Assembly (NCBI RefSeq): GCF_045063725.1
Contig: NZ_CP173695.1
DNA length: 64,000 nucleotides
Reading direction: 5' to 3' (one strand)
DNA from: Sellimonas catena
GTDB taxonomy: Bacteria > Bacillota > Clostridia > Lachnospirales > Lachnospiraceae
The notes beneath the pieces were generated by a model that saw only the letters and a list, made by a program, of their open reading frames with translations, had not been told where the DNA came from and ran no database searches. Of this stretch, positions 52,567 to 60,618 are shown one piece after another; position 1 is the stretch's first letter, and the number at the start of each line of letters is the position of its first letter. The position numbers and the translations under genes are program-made.

Positions 52567-52600
52567 GGGGACGTGTTCTGATGCATCGGAACACGTCCCC
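52567..52600. repeat. REP-like palindrome, copy 6 (left arm with one change)
   Basis: The left arm is GGGGACGTGTTCTG; the centre is ATGCAT and the right arm is invariant. It sits 36 bp upstream of spoIIIAA. Flanks do not pair. Confidence 0.94.
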
Positions 52601-52935
52601 ATTGAAAAAATTATGAAGTTGTCTTTAAGTTGTTTTTACCGATCTTTTTCGACTTTTTATCTTTTTGTTATGTGGCGCATCAGATATTTCCCTGTCGCAG
52701 TCTCGGATTTTCTGTAGTTTCTGGATTTCATACTTTTGTAACTTTTAGATCGGGCAGGCGGATTTTGTGTATACATCTATTATTGTCTGATTTTTTTCAC
52801 AGGTACACGACGTAGTTAGTTTGGCGGATTTTATTGTTTGGATAGTTGTTTCTTTACTTTTGCTGTTTTTCCAGTATTTTCAAGGGGTTGTGGGATATTA
52901 TGTGGGTTGAAAGAGATGAGATGTAGACGTTTAAC
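52601..52935. other. AT-rich spacer between two palindromes
   Basis: About 335 bp upstream of spoIIIAA with no open frame of note and no recognised RNA gene. Minus-strand TTCATAATTT at about 52607-52616 resembles a SigE -35 element, but its partner would be on the far side of copy 6. Confidence 0.45.
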
Positions 52936-52969
52936 GGGGACGTGTTCCGATGCATCGGAACACGTCCCC
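52936..52969. repeat. REP-like palindrome, copy 7 (perfect) with 6-bp complementary flanks
   Basis: A perfect 34-bp palindrome. TTTAAC and GTTAAA pair outside the core and extend it to 52930-52975. It lies 17 bp after the stop codon of the surface-protein fragment. Confidence 0.95.
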
Positions 52970-52986
52970 GTTAAAAAATTTCCATA

Positions 52987-53532
52987 TTATCTATGTCTTC
53001 TTGCATAGATCAGTAGTCCTGCTACTGCGATCAGTACGACAGCTCCTCCGGCGATGACGTAGGCAAAAGTGTCATCGTCGTTTTCTGTCCGGCCGCTTCC
53101 TCTTGGTGTTTCGTCGGCTTCGATTTCTTCGGTGTCGTTATTCTGATCGTCTGTCTGTGGCTGGTCGCCGAGTGGTGTTTCGTTGTCGTCGATGGTTTCT
53201 GTCTGGCCTTGATCTGCTGTATCTCCGGCAGTGTCCGCGCCTGTGCCATCGTCGGCTGCTGCTCCTGCTCCGGTTTCTGTACCAGTTGTTCCAGTTCCGG
53301 TTCCAGCTGTTGCTCCACCTGTCGTTCCGGCTGCTGTGCCACCTCCGGTTGTCGTCCCTCCTCCGGTGACAATGGTGGTGTCTCCCGGAATGGTTTCGGT
53401 TCTGGTGATGGTGTCACCTGGAATGACGATCTGTTTACCTTCAACTGGGCGTATCCACAGAATTCCAGGAACTGATTCAATGCAGCCAGCATGGAATTTA
53501 CGCTGCTTACAGCGTAACGCTCTATCAGCCAT
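52987..53532 (-). pseudogene. C-terminal fragment of a cell-surface protein, out of frame with the gene start
   Basis: The meaningful part starts near 53475 (EGKQIVIPGDTITRTETIPG) and continues with a Gly/Thr/Ala-rich stretch. Two acidic DNETPLG / ADETPRG repeats follow, then a membrane span (AYVIAGGAVVLIAVAGLLIY) and a short basic tail RRHR. This is the tail of a wall- or membrane-anchored surface protein. There is no signal peptide, and the first 30 codons in this frame look random. The upstream DNA in another frame encodes a recombinase domain, so the two appear fused by a deletion or frameshift. No sorting LPxTG motif was seen. Confidence 0.65.
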
Positions 53533-53714
53533 TCTTTATATGCAAGAAGTCTTGCCTTGTCCACTTCCCGGCTGTTTCCAAGAAACTTCAAAAAGCAACG
53601 CAGGTCTGTACTGTATTTGCTAATAGTCGTCTCCGCGTTTTCCCTTTCATACAGATAGGTTTTAAAATCCTTAACATCTGTTTCCTTCACCGTAAAATAT
53701 ACTTTCTCTGTCAT
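53031..53714 (-). pseudogene. Tyrosine recombinase N-terminal (SAM-like) domain fragment
   Basis: The first 90 residues (TVKETDVKDFKTYLYERENAE, then ISKYSTDLRCFLKFLG and VNSMLAALNQFLEFCGYAQLKV) fit the core-binding domain of phage integrases and XerC/D-like recombinases. The catalytic domain (R-H-R-Y) is absent. From about 53450 on, the frame becomes Gln/Glu/Pro/Lys-rich and looks like an out-of-frame reading of the surface-protein fragment. The ATG at 53714 has GGAGG upstream. It may be expressed as a short DNA-binding protein or be a remnant. Confidence 0.68.
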
Positions 53715-53758
53715 GATGATTCCTCCTCACGCCTACTTTTCCCTGTTTTTATTCTTCT

Positions 53759-53786
53759 ATAATATAAAGATGGAATAAAACAGCAA
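53759..53786 (-). promoter_or_regulatory. Possible promoter of the recombinase fragment
   Basis: Minus-strand TTGCTG (53781-53786), a 16-bp spacer and TATTAT (53759-53764). Confidence 0.42.
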
Positions 53787-53843
53787 AAAGGGTCAGAAAA
53801 ACGGGAAATTTTTACAATTTTTTCTTTTTTACATCCGGGCAAT

Positions 53844-53893
53844 AAAAAAAGAAGCACATCCGGCAGCATGCTTCTGCCCTGATATGCTTCTTT
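53844..53893 (-). terminator. Intrinsic terminator after the DUF1847 gene
   Basis: AGAAGCA and TGCTTCT form the base of a long, slightly imperfect hairpin whose upper stem pairs GGGCAG with CTGCC. Seven T residues follow on the minus strand. It begins about 44 bp beyond the gene's stop codon. Confidence 0.85.
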
Positions 53894-53936
53894 TACTCGG
53901 TTTCGATTTATACAGATACAATGCGCTTCTGTATTT

Positions 53937-54566
53937 TTATAAAAGTTTCTTATAGTAAGACTCTGCCGTATAAAGTGCGGCAACCGGATTGTGTCCCAGT
54001 ACCCGGTCTTTGGTCACGGCTGTGGTAACCGGTGCATCCGAATGTTTGTAGAACAGGCTGTCGTGTCCTACGCAGAGGCCGACTACGACATTGAGGTCGG
54101 TCTTTTCTTTGTTCAGATATTTTGCCTGTAAGATCGGATTGCACATGTGGCAGCCGATTTCCTGACATTCTTCCGGGATGCCGATTCTGCTTTTGTCCAC
54201 CGCTCCTGTTTTGCAGGCTACTCCGATGACTTCCAGACCGTGGGATCTCAGGATCTTCGCCAGTGTCCTGCTCTCCCGGATCAGTCCGACACAGGTCGCG
54301 ATTCCGATCTTTTTCGCACCGATTTTTCCGGCAAACTTGATGATCTCTTCCACCCGTGTGAGTTTCAGATATCCTTCATACTCCACCTCCGCCGCGGCAA
54401 TGGCAAGCTTATGATTCTCCGGATCTTCATAGCAGGCAAGCGCCTCCTCCAACAGTTCTTCGTCCAGTGACGCAGTCAGGCAGAAATCCGGGTAGTTCCC
54501 GTCCTTTTTCTCACATGCTGTCACTGCACAGTCTACGCAGGATCTTCTGATCTTTTTTTCTTCCAT
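53937..54566 (-). CDS. DUF1847 domain protein, cysteine-rich
   Basis: The 209-residue protein carries the N-terminal Cys cluster SCVDCAVTACEKKDG (near 9-23), the region IGIATCVGLIRESRTLAKIL and the second cluster CKTGAVDKSRIGIPEECQEIGCHMCNPI (about 117-144). The pattern matches the DUF1847 family, small putative metal-binding proteins found in anaerobes. Their function is unknown. The cysteine spacing suggests zinc or iron-sulfur binding. It is transcribed alone, between terminators of pnp and its own. Confidence 0.82.
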   Translation of the reverse strand: MEEKKIRRSCVDCAVTACEKKDGNYPDFCLTASLDEELLEEALACYEDPENHKLAIAAAEVEYEGYLKLTRVEEIIKFAGKIGAKKIGIATCVGLIRESRTLAKILRSHGLEVIGVACKTGAVDKSRIGIPEECQEIGCHMCNPILQAKYLNKEKTDLNVVVGLCVGHDSLFYKHSDAPVTTAVTKDRVLGHNPVAALYTAESYYKKLL

Positions 54567-54628
54567 TTTTTCGTTCCTCCCAGTCCTTTTTCCGTCTTCT
54601 CTTTTCCCATCATATCACACTTTTCCCA

Positions 54629-54668
54629 CAAAAAAAAGCATCCACACCGTCTATGGCATGGATGCTTG
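54629..54668 (-). terminator. Intrinsic terminator of pnp
   Basis: AAGCATCCA and TGGATGCTT pair around a 14-base loop, followed by eight T residues on the minus strand, 16 bp beyond the pnp stop codon. Confidence 0.92.
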
Positions 54669-54684
54669 AACTTTTCCGTTTGGA

Positions 54685-56781
54685 TTATCTGTTTTCCGGA
54701 GCGACGTCTTTGATGCTGAAGCTGATTCTTCCCATCTTGTCTTTTCCAAGGCAGACTGCCTTGACCTTGTCTCCCAGTGTCAGAACATCTTCTACGTGGT
54801 CGATGCGCTGTTTGCAGATCTTGGAAATGTGAACCATTCCCTCTTTGCCCGGAGCAAACTCGAGGAATGCGCCGAAATCTTTGATGCTGACTACGGTTCC
54901 TTCGAGAACCTGTCCGGCTTCGAAGTCTGTTACGATGATTGTGATCAGGCGTTTTGCCTCTTCCATCATCTCTTTGTCTGTACCGCAGATGGATACGCTT
55001 CCTTCGTCGGAAATGTCGATCTTCACGCCGGTTCTTTCGATGATAGCGTTGATCGTCTTTCCTCTCTGTCCTACCACATCGCCGATCTTCTGCGGGTCAA
55101 TGCTCATCTGAATGATCTTCGGAGCATATTTGCCGACTTCTGCTCTCGGCTCTGCGATTGCTTTGTTCATCACTTCATCGATGATGTAAAGTCTTGCCTG
55201 TCTTGTACGGGCAATCGCTTCCTCGATGATCGGTCTTGTCAGTCCGTGGATCTTGATATCCATCTGGATTGCTGTGATACCTTTATGTGTACCTGCCACC
55301 TTAAAATCCATGTCTCCGAAGAAGTCTTCCAGACCCTGGATATCTGTCAGGACGATGTAATCGTCGTCTGTCTCTCCTGTTACAAGTCCGCAGGAGATAC
55401 CTGCTACTGCGCTCTTGATCGGCACACCGGCTGCCATCAGGGACATGCTGGATGCGCAGACACTTGCCTGAGATGTGGATCCGTTGGACTCGAATGTCTC
55501 GGATACCGTACGGATTGCGTACGGGAATTCTTCCTCAGACGGAAGTACCGGCACGAGGGCACGCTCAGCCAGTGCTCCATGTCCGATCTCACGGCGTCCC
55601 GGTCCTCTGGACGGCTTTGTCTCACCTACAGAGTAGGACGGGAAATTGTAGTGGTGCATATAGCGTTTTGAAGTCTCTGCCTCATCAAGTCCGTCAAGTT
55701 TCTGTGCGTCAGAAAGCGGAGCAAGTGTTGTGATGTTGCAGATCTGTGTCTGTCCTCTTGTAAACATTGCGGAACCGTGTACTCTCGGGATCAGGTCTAC
55801 TTCCGCTGCAAGCGGACGGATCTGGTCGATCGCTCTTCCGTCCGGACGTTTGTGATCTTTGAGGATCATCTTGCGGACAGTCTTCTTCTGATACTGGTAC
55901 AGCGCTTCTCCGATGCGTGGCAGCCACTCTTCGTTTTCAGCAAATGCCTCTTCGAGACGATCCTGAATCACGCGGATGTTCGCCTCTCTTGTCTGCTTGT
56001 CATCGGTAAATACTGCTTCTTCCATCTCCTCAGCCGGAACGAGCTTCTGGATCTCTTCCATCAGGTCTGCCGGTACTGCGAAGCTTTCATATTCATGTTT
56101 CGGTTTCCCGCACTCTGCCACGATCTGGTCGATGAATGCGATTACCGTCTGGTTTACTTCGTGTGCCGCGAAAATCGCCTTGATCATCACATCTTCCGGT
56201 ACTTCGTTGGCTCCGGCTTCGATCATGATGACTTTTTCTTTTGTAGATGCAACAGTCAGCTGCATATCGGATACTGCTTTTTCTTCTGCAGTCGGGTTGA
56301 ATACGAACTCACCGTTTACAAGTCCTACTTGTGTAGAAGCTGTCGGTCCGTCAAACGGAATATCGGAGATCGCAACTGCGATTGCGGATCCGATCATTGC
56401 TGTCAGTTCCGGGCTGCAGTCCTGATCTACAGAAAGGACAAGGTTTTCCAGGGTAACATCGTTTCTGTAATCCTTCGGGAAGAGCGGACGCATCGGGCGG
56501 TCGATGACACGGTCTGTCAGAATCGCATTTTCAGATGCCTTTCCTTCTCTTTTGTTGAATCCTCCCGGAATCTTTCCAACTGCATACATCTTTTCATTGT
56601 ACTCTACGTTCAGCGGGAAGAAATCGATTCCTTCTCTTGGCTTCTCAGAAGCTGTTGCTGTGGAAAGTACTGTTGTTTCTCCATAGTGCATCAGTGCTGC
56701 ACCGTTTGCCTGCTTTGCCACTCTGCCTACATCAACACGCAGAGGACGTCCGGCAAGTTCCATCTCAAATGTCTTGTACAT
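54685..56781 (-). CDS. pnp: Polyribonucleotide nucleotidyltransferase
   Basis: The 698-residue PNPase degrades RNA 3' to 5' with phosphate. Two RNase PH domains are visible, the first near residues 1-140 and the second near 310-540 with GRREIGHGALAERALVP. KH (IGDVVGQRGKTINAI) and S1 (GTVVSIKDFGAFLEFAPGKEGMVHIS) domains follow at the C terminus. The ATG at 56781 follows GAGGAGG; 38 in-frame upstream codons overlap a leader hairpin and are not translated. It follows rpsO, the usual order. Confidence 0.97.
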   Translation of the reverse strand: MYKTFEMELAGRPLRVDVGRVAKQANGAALMHYGETTVLSTATASEKPREGIDFFPLNVEYNEKMYAVGKIPGGFNKREGKASENAILTDRVIDRPMRPLFPKDYRNDVTLENLVLSVDQDCSPELTAMIGSAIAVAISDIPFDGPTASTQVGLVNGEFVFNPTAEEKAVSDMQLTVASTKEKVIMIEAGANEVPEDVMIKAIFAAHEVNQTVIAFIDQIVAECGKPKHEYESFAVPADLMEEIQKLVPAEEMEEAVFTDDKQTREANIRVIQDRLEEAFAENEEWLPRIGEALYQYQKKTVRKMILKDHKRPDGRAIDQIRPLAAEVDLIPRVHGSAMFTRGQTQICNITTLAPLSDAQKLDGLDEAETSKRYMHHYNFPSYSVGETKPSRGPGRREIGHGALAERALVPVLPSEEEFPYAIRTVSETFESNGSTSQASVCASSMSLMAAGVPIKSAVAGISCGLVTGETDDDYIVLTDIQGLEDFFGDMDFKVAGTHKGITAIQMDIKIHGLTRPIIEEAIARTRQARLYIIDEVMNKAIAEPRAEVGKYAPKIIQMSIDPQKIGDVVGQRGKTINAIIERTGVKIDISDEGSVSICGTDKEMMEEAKRLITIIVTDFEAGQVLEGTVVSIKDFGAFLEFAPGKEGMVHISKICKQRIDHVEDVLTLGDKVKAVCLGKDKMGRISFSIKDVAPENR

Positions 56782-56826
56782 AAGATCCTCCTCATTTTTC
56801 TTTTCTTTTTTTGTCGTGCGGAGAAT

Positions 56827-56880
56827 CCCGAAACTACTGAAAAACAAGTCATATACTGGCTTGCTTTTCAGTGGTCCCGG
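56827..56880 (-). promoter_or_regulatory. Large hairpin in the pnp leader
   Basis: A 13-bp stem with one mismatch (ACTGAAAAACAAG region at 56836-56848 with 56860-56872) and partly pairing outer bases. It lies 46 bp upstream of the pnp start. It recalls the E. coli pnp leader hairpin, which is cut by RNase III in autoregulation; that role here is inferred. Confidence 0.5.
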
Positions 56881-56950
56881 TGTCTCTCCCCGCATACATT
56901 TCGCATGATTTTGACAAATATTGAAAACCGGAAAAATATCCCGGCAGTAT

Positions 56951-56981
56951 AAAAGAGGACGGATAAGTGTTCCGTCCTCTC
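56951..56981 (-). terminator. Intrinsic terminator of rpsO
   Basis: AGAGGACGGA-type stem with its perfect complement, a short loop and TTTT on the minus strand, directly after the rpsO stop codon. Confidence 0.8.
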
Positions 56982-56993
56982 TGAATAGCCTGA

Positions 56994-57260
56994 CTATTTT
57001 CTGAGTCCTAATCTTTCAATCAAAGAACGGTATCTTTCGATATCTTTTTTCTTTAAATATGCAAGAAGACCACGTCTCTGACCTACCATCTTCAAAAGAC
57101 CTCTTCTGGAATGATGATCCTTTGGATTTGCTTTGAAATGCTCTGTTAATTCATTGATTCTTGCTGTCAGGATTGCTACCTGAACTTCCGGAGATCCTGT
57201 GTCTCCTTCGCTTCTTCCATACTCAGCAATAATAGCTGCTTTCTTTTCTCTGTCGATCAT
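56994..57260 (-). CDS. rpsO: 30S ribosomal protein S15
   Basis: The 88-residue protein carries the S15 core TGSPEVQVAILTARINELTEHFKANPKDHHSRRGLLKMV (about residues 21-60) and LLAYLKKKDIERYRSLIERLGLRK. It binds the 16S rRNA central domain. The ATG at 57260 follows AAGGAGG, and the in-frame upstream extension has none. It has its own promoter and terminator and precedes pnp. Confidence 0.98.
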   Translation of the reverse strand: MIDREKKAAIIAEYGRSEGDTGSPEVQVAILTARINELTEHFKANPKDHHSRRGLLKMVGQRRGLLAYLKKKDIERYRSLIERLGLRK

Positions 57261-57350
57261 GTTTTTATCCTCCTTATTTTTGAAACGCCGGATATCAGGC
57301 GGCGGTCGGAGTCTTCCGTCCACTGGATATCGGCTCACTCATACTTTTTG

Positions 57351-57380
57351 AGTATATCATGGCCCCCTGCCGGATGTCAA
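57351..57380 (-). promoter_or_regulatory. SigA-type promoter of rpsO, -35 box on the ribF stop codon
   Basis: Minus-strand TTGACA (57375-57380), an 18-bp spacer and TATACT (57351-57356) with an extended -10 TGA. The TGA in the -35 box is the ribF stop codon. Confidence 0.82.
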
Positions 57381-58360
57381 TTCTTTTCTTCACTTTTGTT
57401 TTTGATTTCCAGAAGCATGCGTCTGCTTTCCATTGTGAGAAGGAAGTGTCTCTTTCCTTCCCGTATATCTGTCTGAATCTGCCTTTTAAGTTCATCTATA
57501 TCGTCAAACTTTTCTTCCGGTCTCAGATAATGATAAAGCTGCAGTACGACCTGCTTTCCGTCTGCTTCTTCCTTCTCCTCATAGCAGAAGAGATGAACCG
57601 AAAGAATGGTATCTTCCCCGCTTGATACAGTAGGCTTCTTTCCGATGTTGCACACACCCTGATACCATTGTCCGTCCACCTCCAGCTTACAGACGTAGGC
57701 TCCGGCAGGAGGCAGGATTTTTTCCTGACACGGGAAGATATCCATCGTCGGATATCCGATCCGGCGTCCCATGCCCTCTCCTTTCCTCACTGTACCCGCG
57801 ATTGTATAAGGATAACTGAGCAGCCGGTTCACAAGATCAATATCTCCTGTTTTCATGACTTCCTTTACATAAGTACTGCTTACGATGCGTTCTCCGTAAT
57901 ACTCATTTGGTATCACTTCGAGACGGTATCCGTACGTTTCCTGGTACTTTGCGAGCATCCCGACGTCTCCACGCCTCTCGTGCCCGAACCGGAAGTTTTC
58001 GCCAACCACAATGTATTTTGCATGAAACAGATCCGAGAGAATTTTCTCGATAAATACTTCCGCCTCCATCTCTTTTACGGACAGAAACGGACATTCAATC
58101 AGATAATCCACTCTTCCGTCCAGACGGATGGCACGCTCTTCATTCATCATCAGTTTTTTCTGGTCAAGGTGACACATTTTTTTGAATTCGGTCATCTCGA
58201 AAAAACAAACAACACTTTTTAAATCCGGCTCCTGCTCCACATGTTCCATAATCCGCTCCACCAGTTTACGGTGTCCTCTGTGCAGACCATCAAATTTTCC
58301 CAGCGTTACGGCAGTTCCGGCTTCTTCCTGGTAATGTTCAAATCCTGTAATATATTGCAT
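57377..58360 (-). CDS. ribF: Bifunctional riboflavin kinase/FAD synthetase
   Basis: The 327-residue enzyme makes FMN and FAD from riboflavin. The N-terminal adenylyltransferase shows GKFDGLHRGHRKLV near residues 22-35 and SSTYVKEVM near 166. The C-terminal kinase shows GRRIGYPTMDIFP near 200 and PPAGAYVCK. It is the last gene of the nusA-infB operon, 11 bp after truB. Confidence 0.96.
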   Translation of the reverse strand: MQYITGFEHYQEEAGTAVTLGKFDGLHRGHRKLVERIMEHVEQEPDLKSVVCFFEMTEFKKMCHLDQKKLMMNEERAIRLDGRVDYLIECPFLSVKEMEAEVFIEKILSDLFHAKYIVVGENFRFGHERRGDVGMLAKYQETYGYRLEVIPNEYYGERIVSSTYVKEVMKTGDIDLVNRLLSYPYTIAGTVRKGEGMGRRIGYPTMDIFPCQEKILPPAGAYVCKLEVDGQWYQGVCNIGKKPTVSSGEDTILSVHLFCYEEKEEADGKQVVLQLYHYLRPEEKFDDIDELKRQIQTDIREGKRHFLLTMESRRMLLEIKNKSEEKN

Positions 58361-58371
58361 GTTCTTTCCTC

Positions 58372-59280
58372 TTATTCCGGACTGTAAAACATTTTTTCCA
58401 CCTGATATTTCTTTTCTCTCCCGGCATAGCGGTAGAGTGCGAGGAATCTTCCGTCCGGACCGTAGACCCGGATGGTCTCCCCGTCCTTTTCCGGGATGTG
58501 GTCCTCGATCTGATCCGGCGACAGGGCATTCCCGTTGTAAACGGTCTTTTCCTTTCCCTGCTTCACCGATACTTTCGGCGCATCCGGAAACATGGCATCG
58601 ATCGGAACAAGAATCTCCCCGATCCTGCCGCCATCCAGATACTCCTGAATTTCAGAAAGAGTCCGGCTTTGATCCAATGTAAAGTTTCCGGATTTTGTTC
58701 TGAGCAGGTCGCCCATACATGCCCCGCATCCAAGTTTTCTGCCGATATCATGACAGAGGGTGCGGATGTAGGTTCCTTTGGAGCAGACTACTTCAAACCT
58801 GACTTCCGGAAGCCGCATCTCAAGAATCCGGATGGAACGGATTTCCACCCGGCGGGCTTTCCGTTCGATTTCCTTACCTTCTCTTGCAAGTTCATAGAGC
58901 TTTTTCCCGCCAACCTTTACCGCAGAGTACATCGGCGGGATCTGGTCATAGATCCCTACGAAAGAAAGGATGGCTTCCTGCACTTCCTCTTCGGTCAGAT
59001 GGCCGGTCGCGGAAGTATCGAGAACTGTACCGGAAAGATCCTGGGTATCGGTCTCTTTTCCAAGCACCATCACGGCTTCATATGCCTTTTCTTTGTCCGT
59101 CATCATTTCGCAGAGCCTGGTTGCTTTTCCAAGGCAGACCGGAAGGACGCCTTCCGCATCCGGATCCAGCGTCCCGGTATGTCCGATCTTTTTCTGTCTT
59201 GTCATTCCCCGAAGCTTTGCCACCACATCATGGGAAGTAAAGCCCTTTTCTTTTCTTACGTTCAGAATTCCGTGGATCAT
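58372..59280 (-). CDS. truB: tRNA pseudouridine(55) synthase
   Basis: The 302-residue enzyme makes pseudouridine 55 in the tRNA TPsiC loop. The catalytic Asp is in GHTGTLDPDAEGVLPV near residue 39. RTLCHDIGRKLGCGA near 180 and DQSRTLSEIQ near 215 fit the family. It overlaps the DHH phosphoesterase gene by 4 bp. Confidence 0.96.
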   Translation of the reverse strand: MIHGILNVRKEKGFTSHDVVAKLRGMTRQKKIGHTGTLDPDAEGVLPVCLGKATRLCEMMTDKEKAYEAVMVLGKETDTQDLSGTVLDTSATGHLTEEEVQEAILSFVGIYDQIPPMYSAVKVGGKKLYELAREGKEIERKARRVEIRSIRILEMRLPEVRFEVVCSKGTYIRTLCHDIGRKLGCGACMGDLLRTKSGNFTLDQSRTLSEIQEYLDGGRIGEILVPIDAMFPDAPKVSVKQGKEKTVYNGNALSPDQIEDHIPEKDGETIRVYGPDGRFLALYRYAGREKKYQVEKMFYSPE

Positions 59281-60236
59281 GCTTCTTCCTCCAGCTGAAG
59301 GGCAACCTGTCCGACGATGTTGTTGACTGCATCATGGACGGTTCCGCGGAACGTAAGTCCTGCGGCCCGCACATGTCCGCCGCCGCCAAAGTACTGGGCA
59401 ACCTTGCTGACATCCACTTTCTCTTTGGAACGGAGGCTGACTTTAAATTCTCCGCTTTCCAGTTCGTAGAGGAAAATCGCAGCCTCCACGCCGGTTGTCA
59501 CTCTCAGCTGGCTGACAATGCCTTCCAGATCTTTTGCCTTCACTCCAAAGAAGTTCATGCTTTTCTTTGTAATGTAGGAAAAGATTACTTTTCCGTCCAT
59601 CAGACGGATACTCTCCAGAAGCGCCTTTCCAAGCACCTGATTCTGAGCGTAGGTCTTTTCATAAAATGTTTTCTCTATGATTTTCGGTCCGTCGATTCCT
59701 TTTCTTAAAAGCTCCGCAGCTGCCTCCATGGTCGAAGGCTTTGTGCAGGAATACTGAAACACTCCGGTGTCGTGTACAATTCCCAGATACAGTGCTTCCG
59801 CAATCTCCTTTGTGATCCTCTCTTTTTCCAGCAGATCATAGATCAGCTCAGAGGTGGAGCTTGCGTCCGGAACGATCTGGTTTACATCCGCAAATGCCAG
59901 GTTGCTCACGTGGTGGTCGATGCAGACCGTCTTTTTGGCCTGTTCAAACAGTGTACCTGCAAATCCGAGTCTTTTCGTATCCCCGCAGTCCAGTGCGAAG
60001 AACACATCATATCCGGTATCTTCCGGCAGCTCGTGACGGATCTCGTCTGCCCCTGTCAGCATATGGAACGAATTCGGGATCTCTTCCAAATACACATCCG
60101 TGCTGACTTCCGGATAATACATACGTAAATACTGGTAAAGCGCCAGGCAGGAACCGGTGCAGTCCCCGTCAGGCCGTACATGCCCTGCAATGCCGGCCCG
60201 CTTTACTCCTTTCAGTATCTCATCCAGTTTCAGCAT
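59277..60236 (-). CDS. nrnA: DHH family phosphoesterase (NrnA-like oligoribonuclease/pAp phosphatase)
   Basis: The 319-residue protein shows all DHH motifs: HVRPDGDCTGS near residues 19-29, FALDCGDT near 80 and IDHHVSN near 105. The DHHA1 domain at the C terminus carries GGGGHVRAAG near 290. NrnA homologues degrade short RNA and pAp. It lies in the conserved rbfA-nrnA-truB order. Confidence 0.93.
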   Translation of the reverse strand: MLKLDEILKGVKRAGIAGHVRPDGDCTGSCLALYQYLRMYYPEVSTDVYLEEIPNSFHMLTGADEIRHELPEDTGYDVFFALDCGDTKRLGFAGTLFEQAKKTVCIDHHVSNLAFADVNQIVPDASSTSELIYDLLEKERITKEIAEALYLGIVHDTGVFQYSCTKPSTMEAAAELLRKGIDGPKIIEKTFYEKTYAQNQVLGKALLESIRLMDGKVIFSYITKKSMNFFGVKAKDLEGIVSQLRVTTGVEAAIFLYELESGEFKVSLRSKEKVDVSKVAQYFGGGGHVRAAGLTFRGTVHDAVNNIVGQVALQLEEEA

Positions 60237-60237
60237 A

Positions 60238-60609
60238 TTACTCTTCCTCTTTCTTACTGCCTTTCGTGATATCGTCGATCTTCTTTGACATTGCCACCCC
60301 GTATTCGATCGACTGATCCAGAATAAAGCGGATCTCCGGGGTGTTACGAAGGTTCAGAGAATGTGCAAGCTCTCTTCTGATATACCCTTCTGCGCTCTGA
60401 AGCCCTTTGATTGTATCTGCCTGTGCCTTTTCATCACCAAGAACACTGATATAGGCTTTACAGGTCTTCAGATCCGGTGCGACTTCCACCGCAACGACAG
60501 AGGTGAACTCTGCCACGCGGGGATCTTTGATCCCCCCGCGCAGAATATTGGACAGTTCATGCATCACTTCTGTATTGACCCTCGTGTTTTTGATACTGTT
60601 TTTTCTCAT
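60238..60609 (-). CDS. rbfA: Ribosome-binding factor A
   Basis: The 123-residue KH-fold protein matures the 16S rRNA 5' end. It begins MRKNSIKNTRVNTEVMHELS; DPRVAEFTSVVAVEVAPDLKTCKAYISVLG (residues 35-64) and RIRRELAHSL-like LRNTPEIRFILDQSIEYG (about 91-110) are diagnostic. It is placed between infB and nrnA. Confidence 0.95.
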   Translation of the reverse strand: MRKNSIKNTRVNTEVMHELSNILRGGIKDPRVAEFTSVVAVEVAPDLKTCKAYISVLGDEKAQADTIKGLQSAEGYIRRELAHSLNLRNTPEIRFILDQSIEYGVAMSKKIDDITKGSKKEEE

Positions 60610-60618
60610 ATTTTCATC

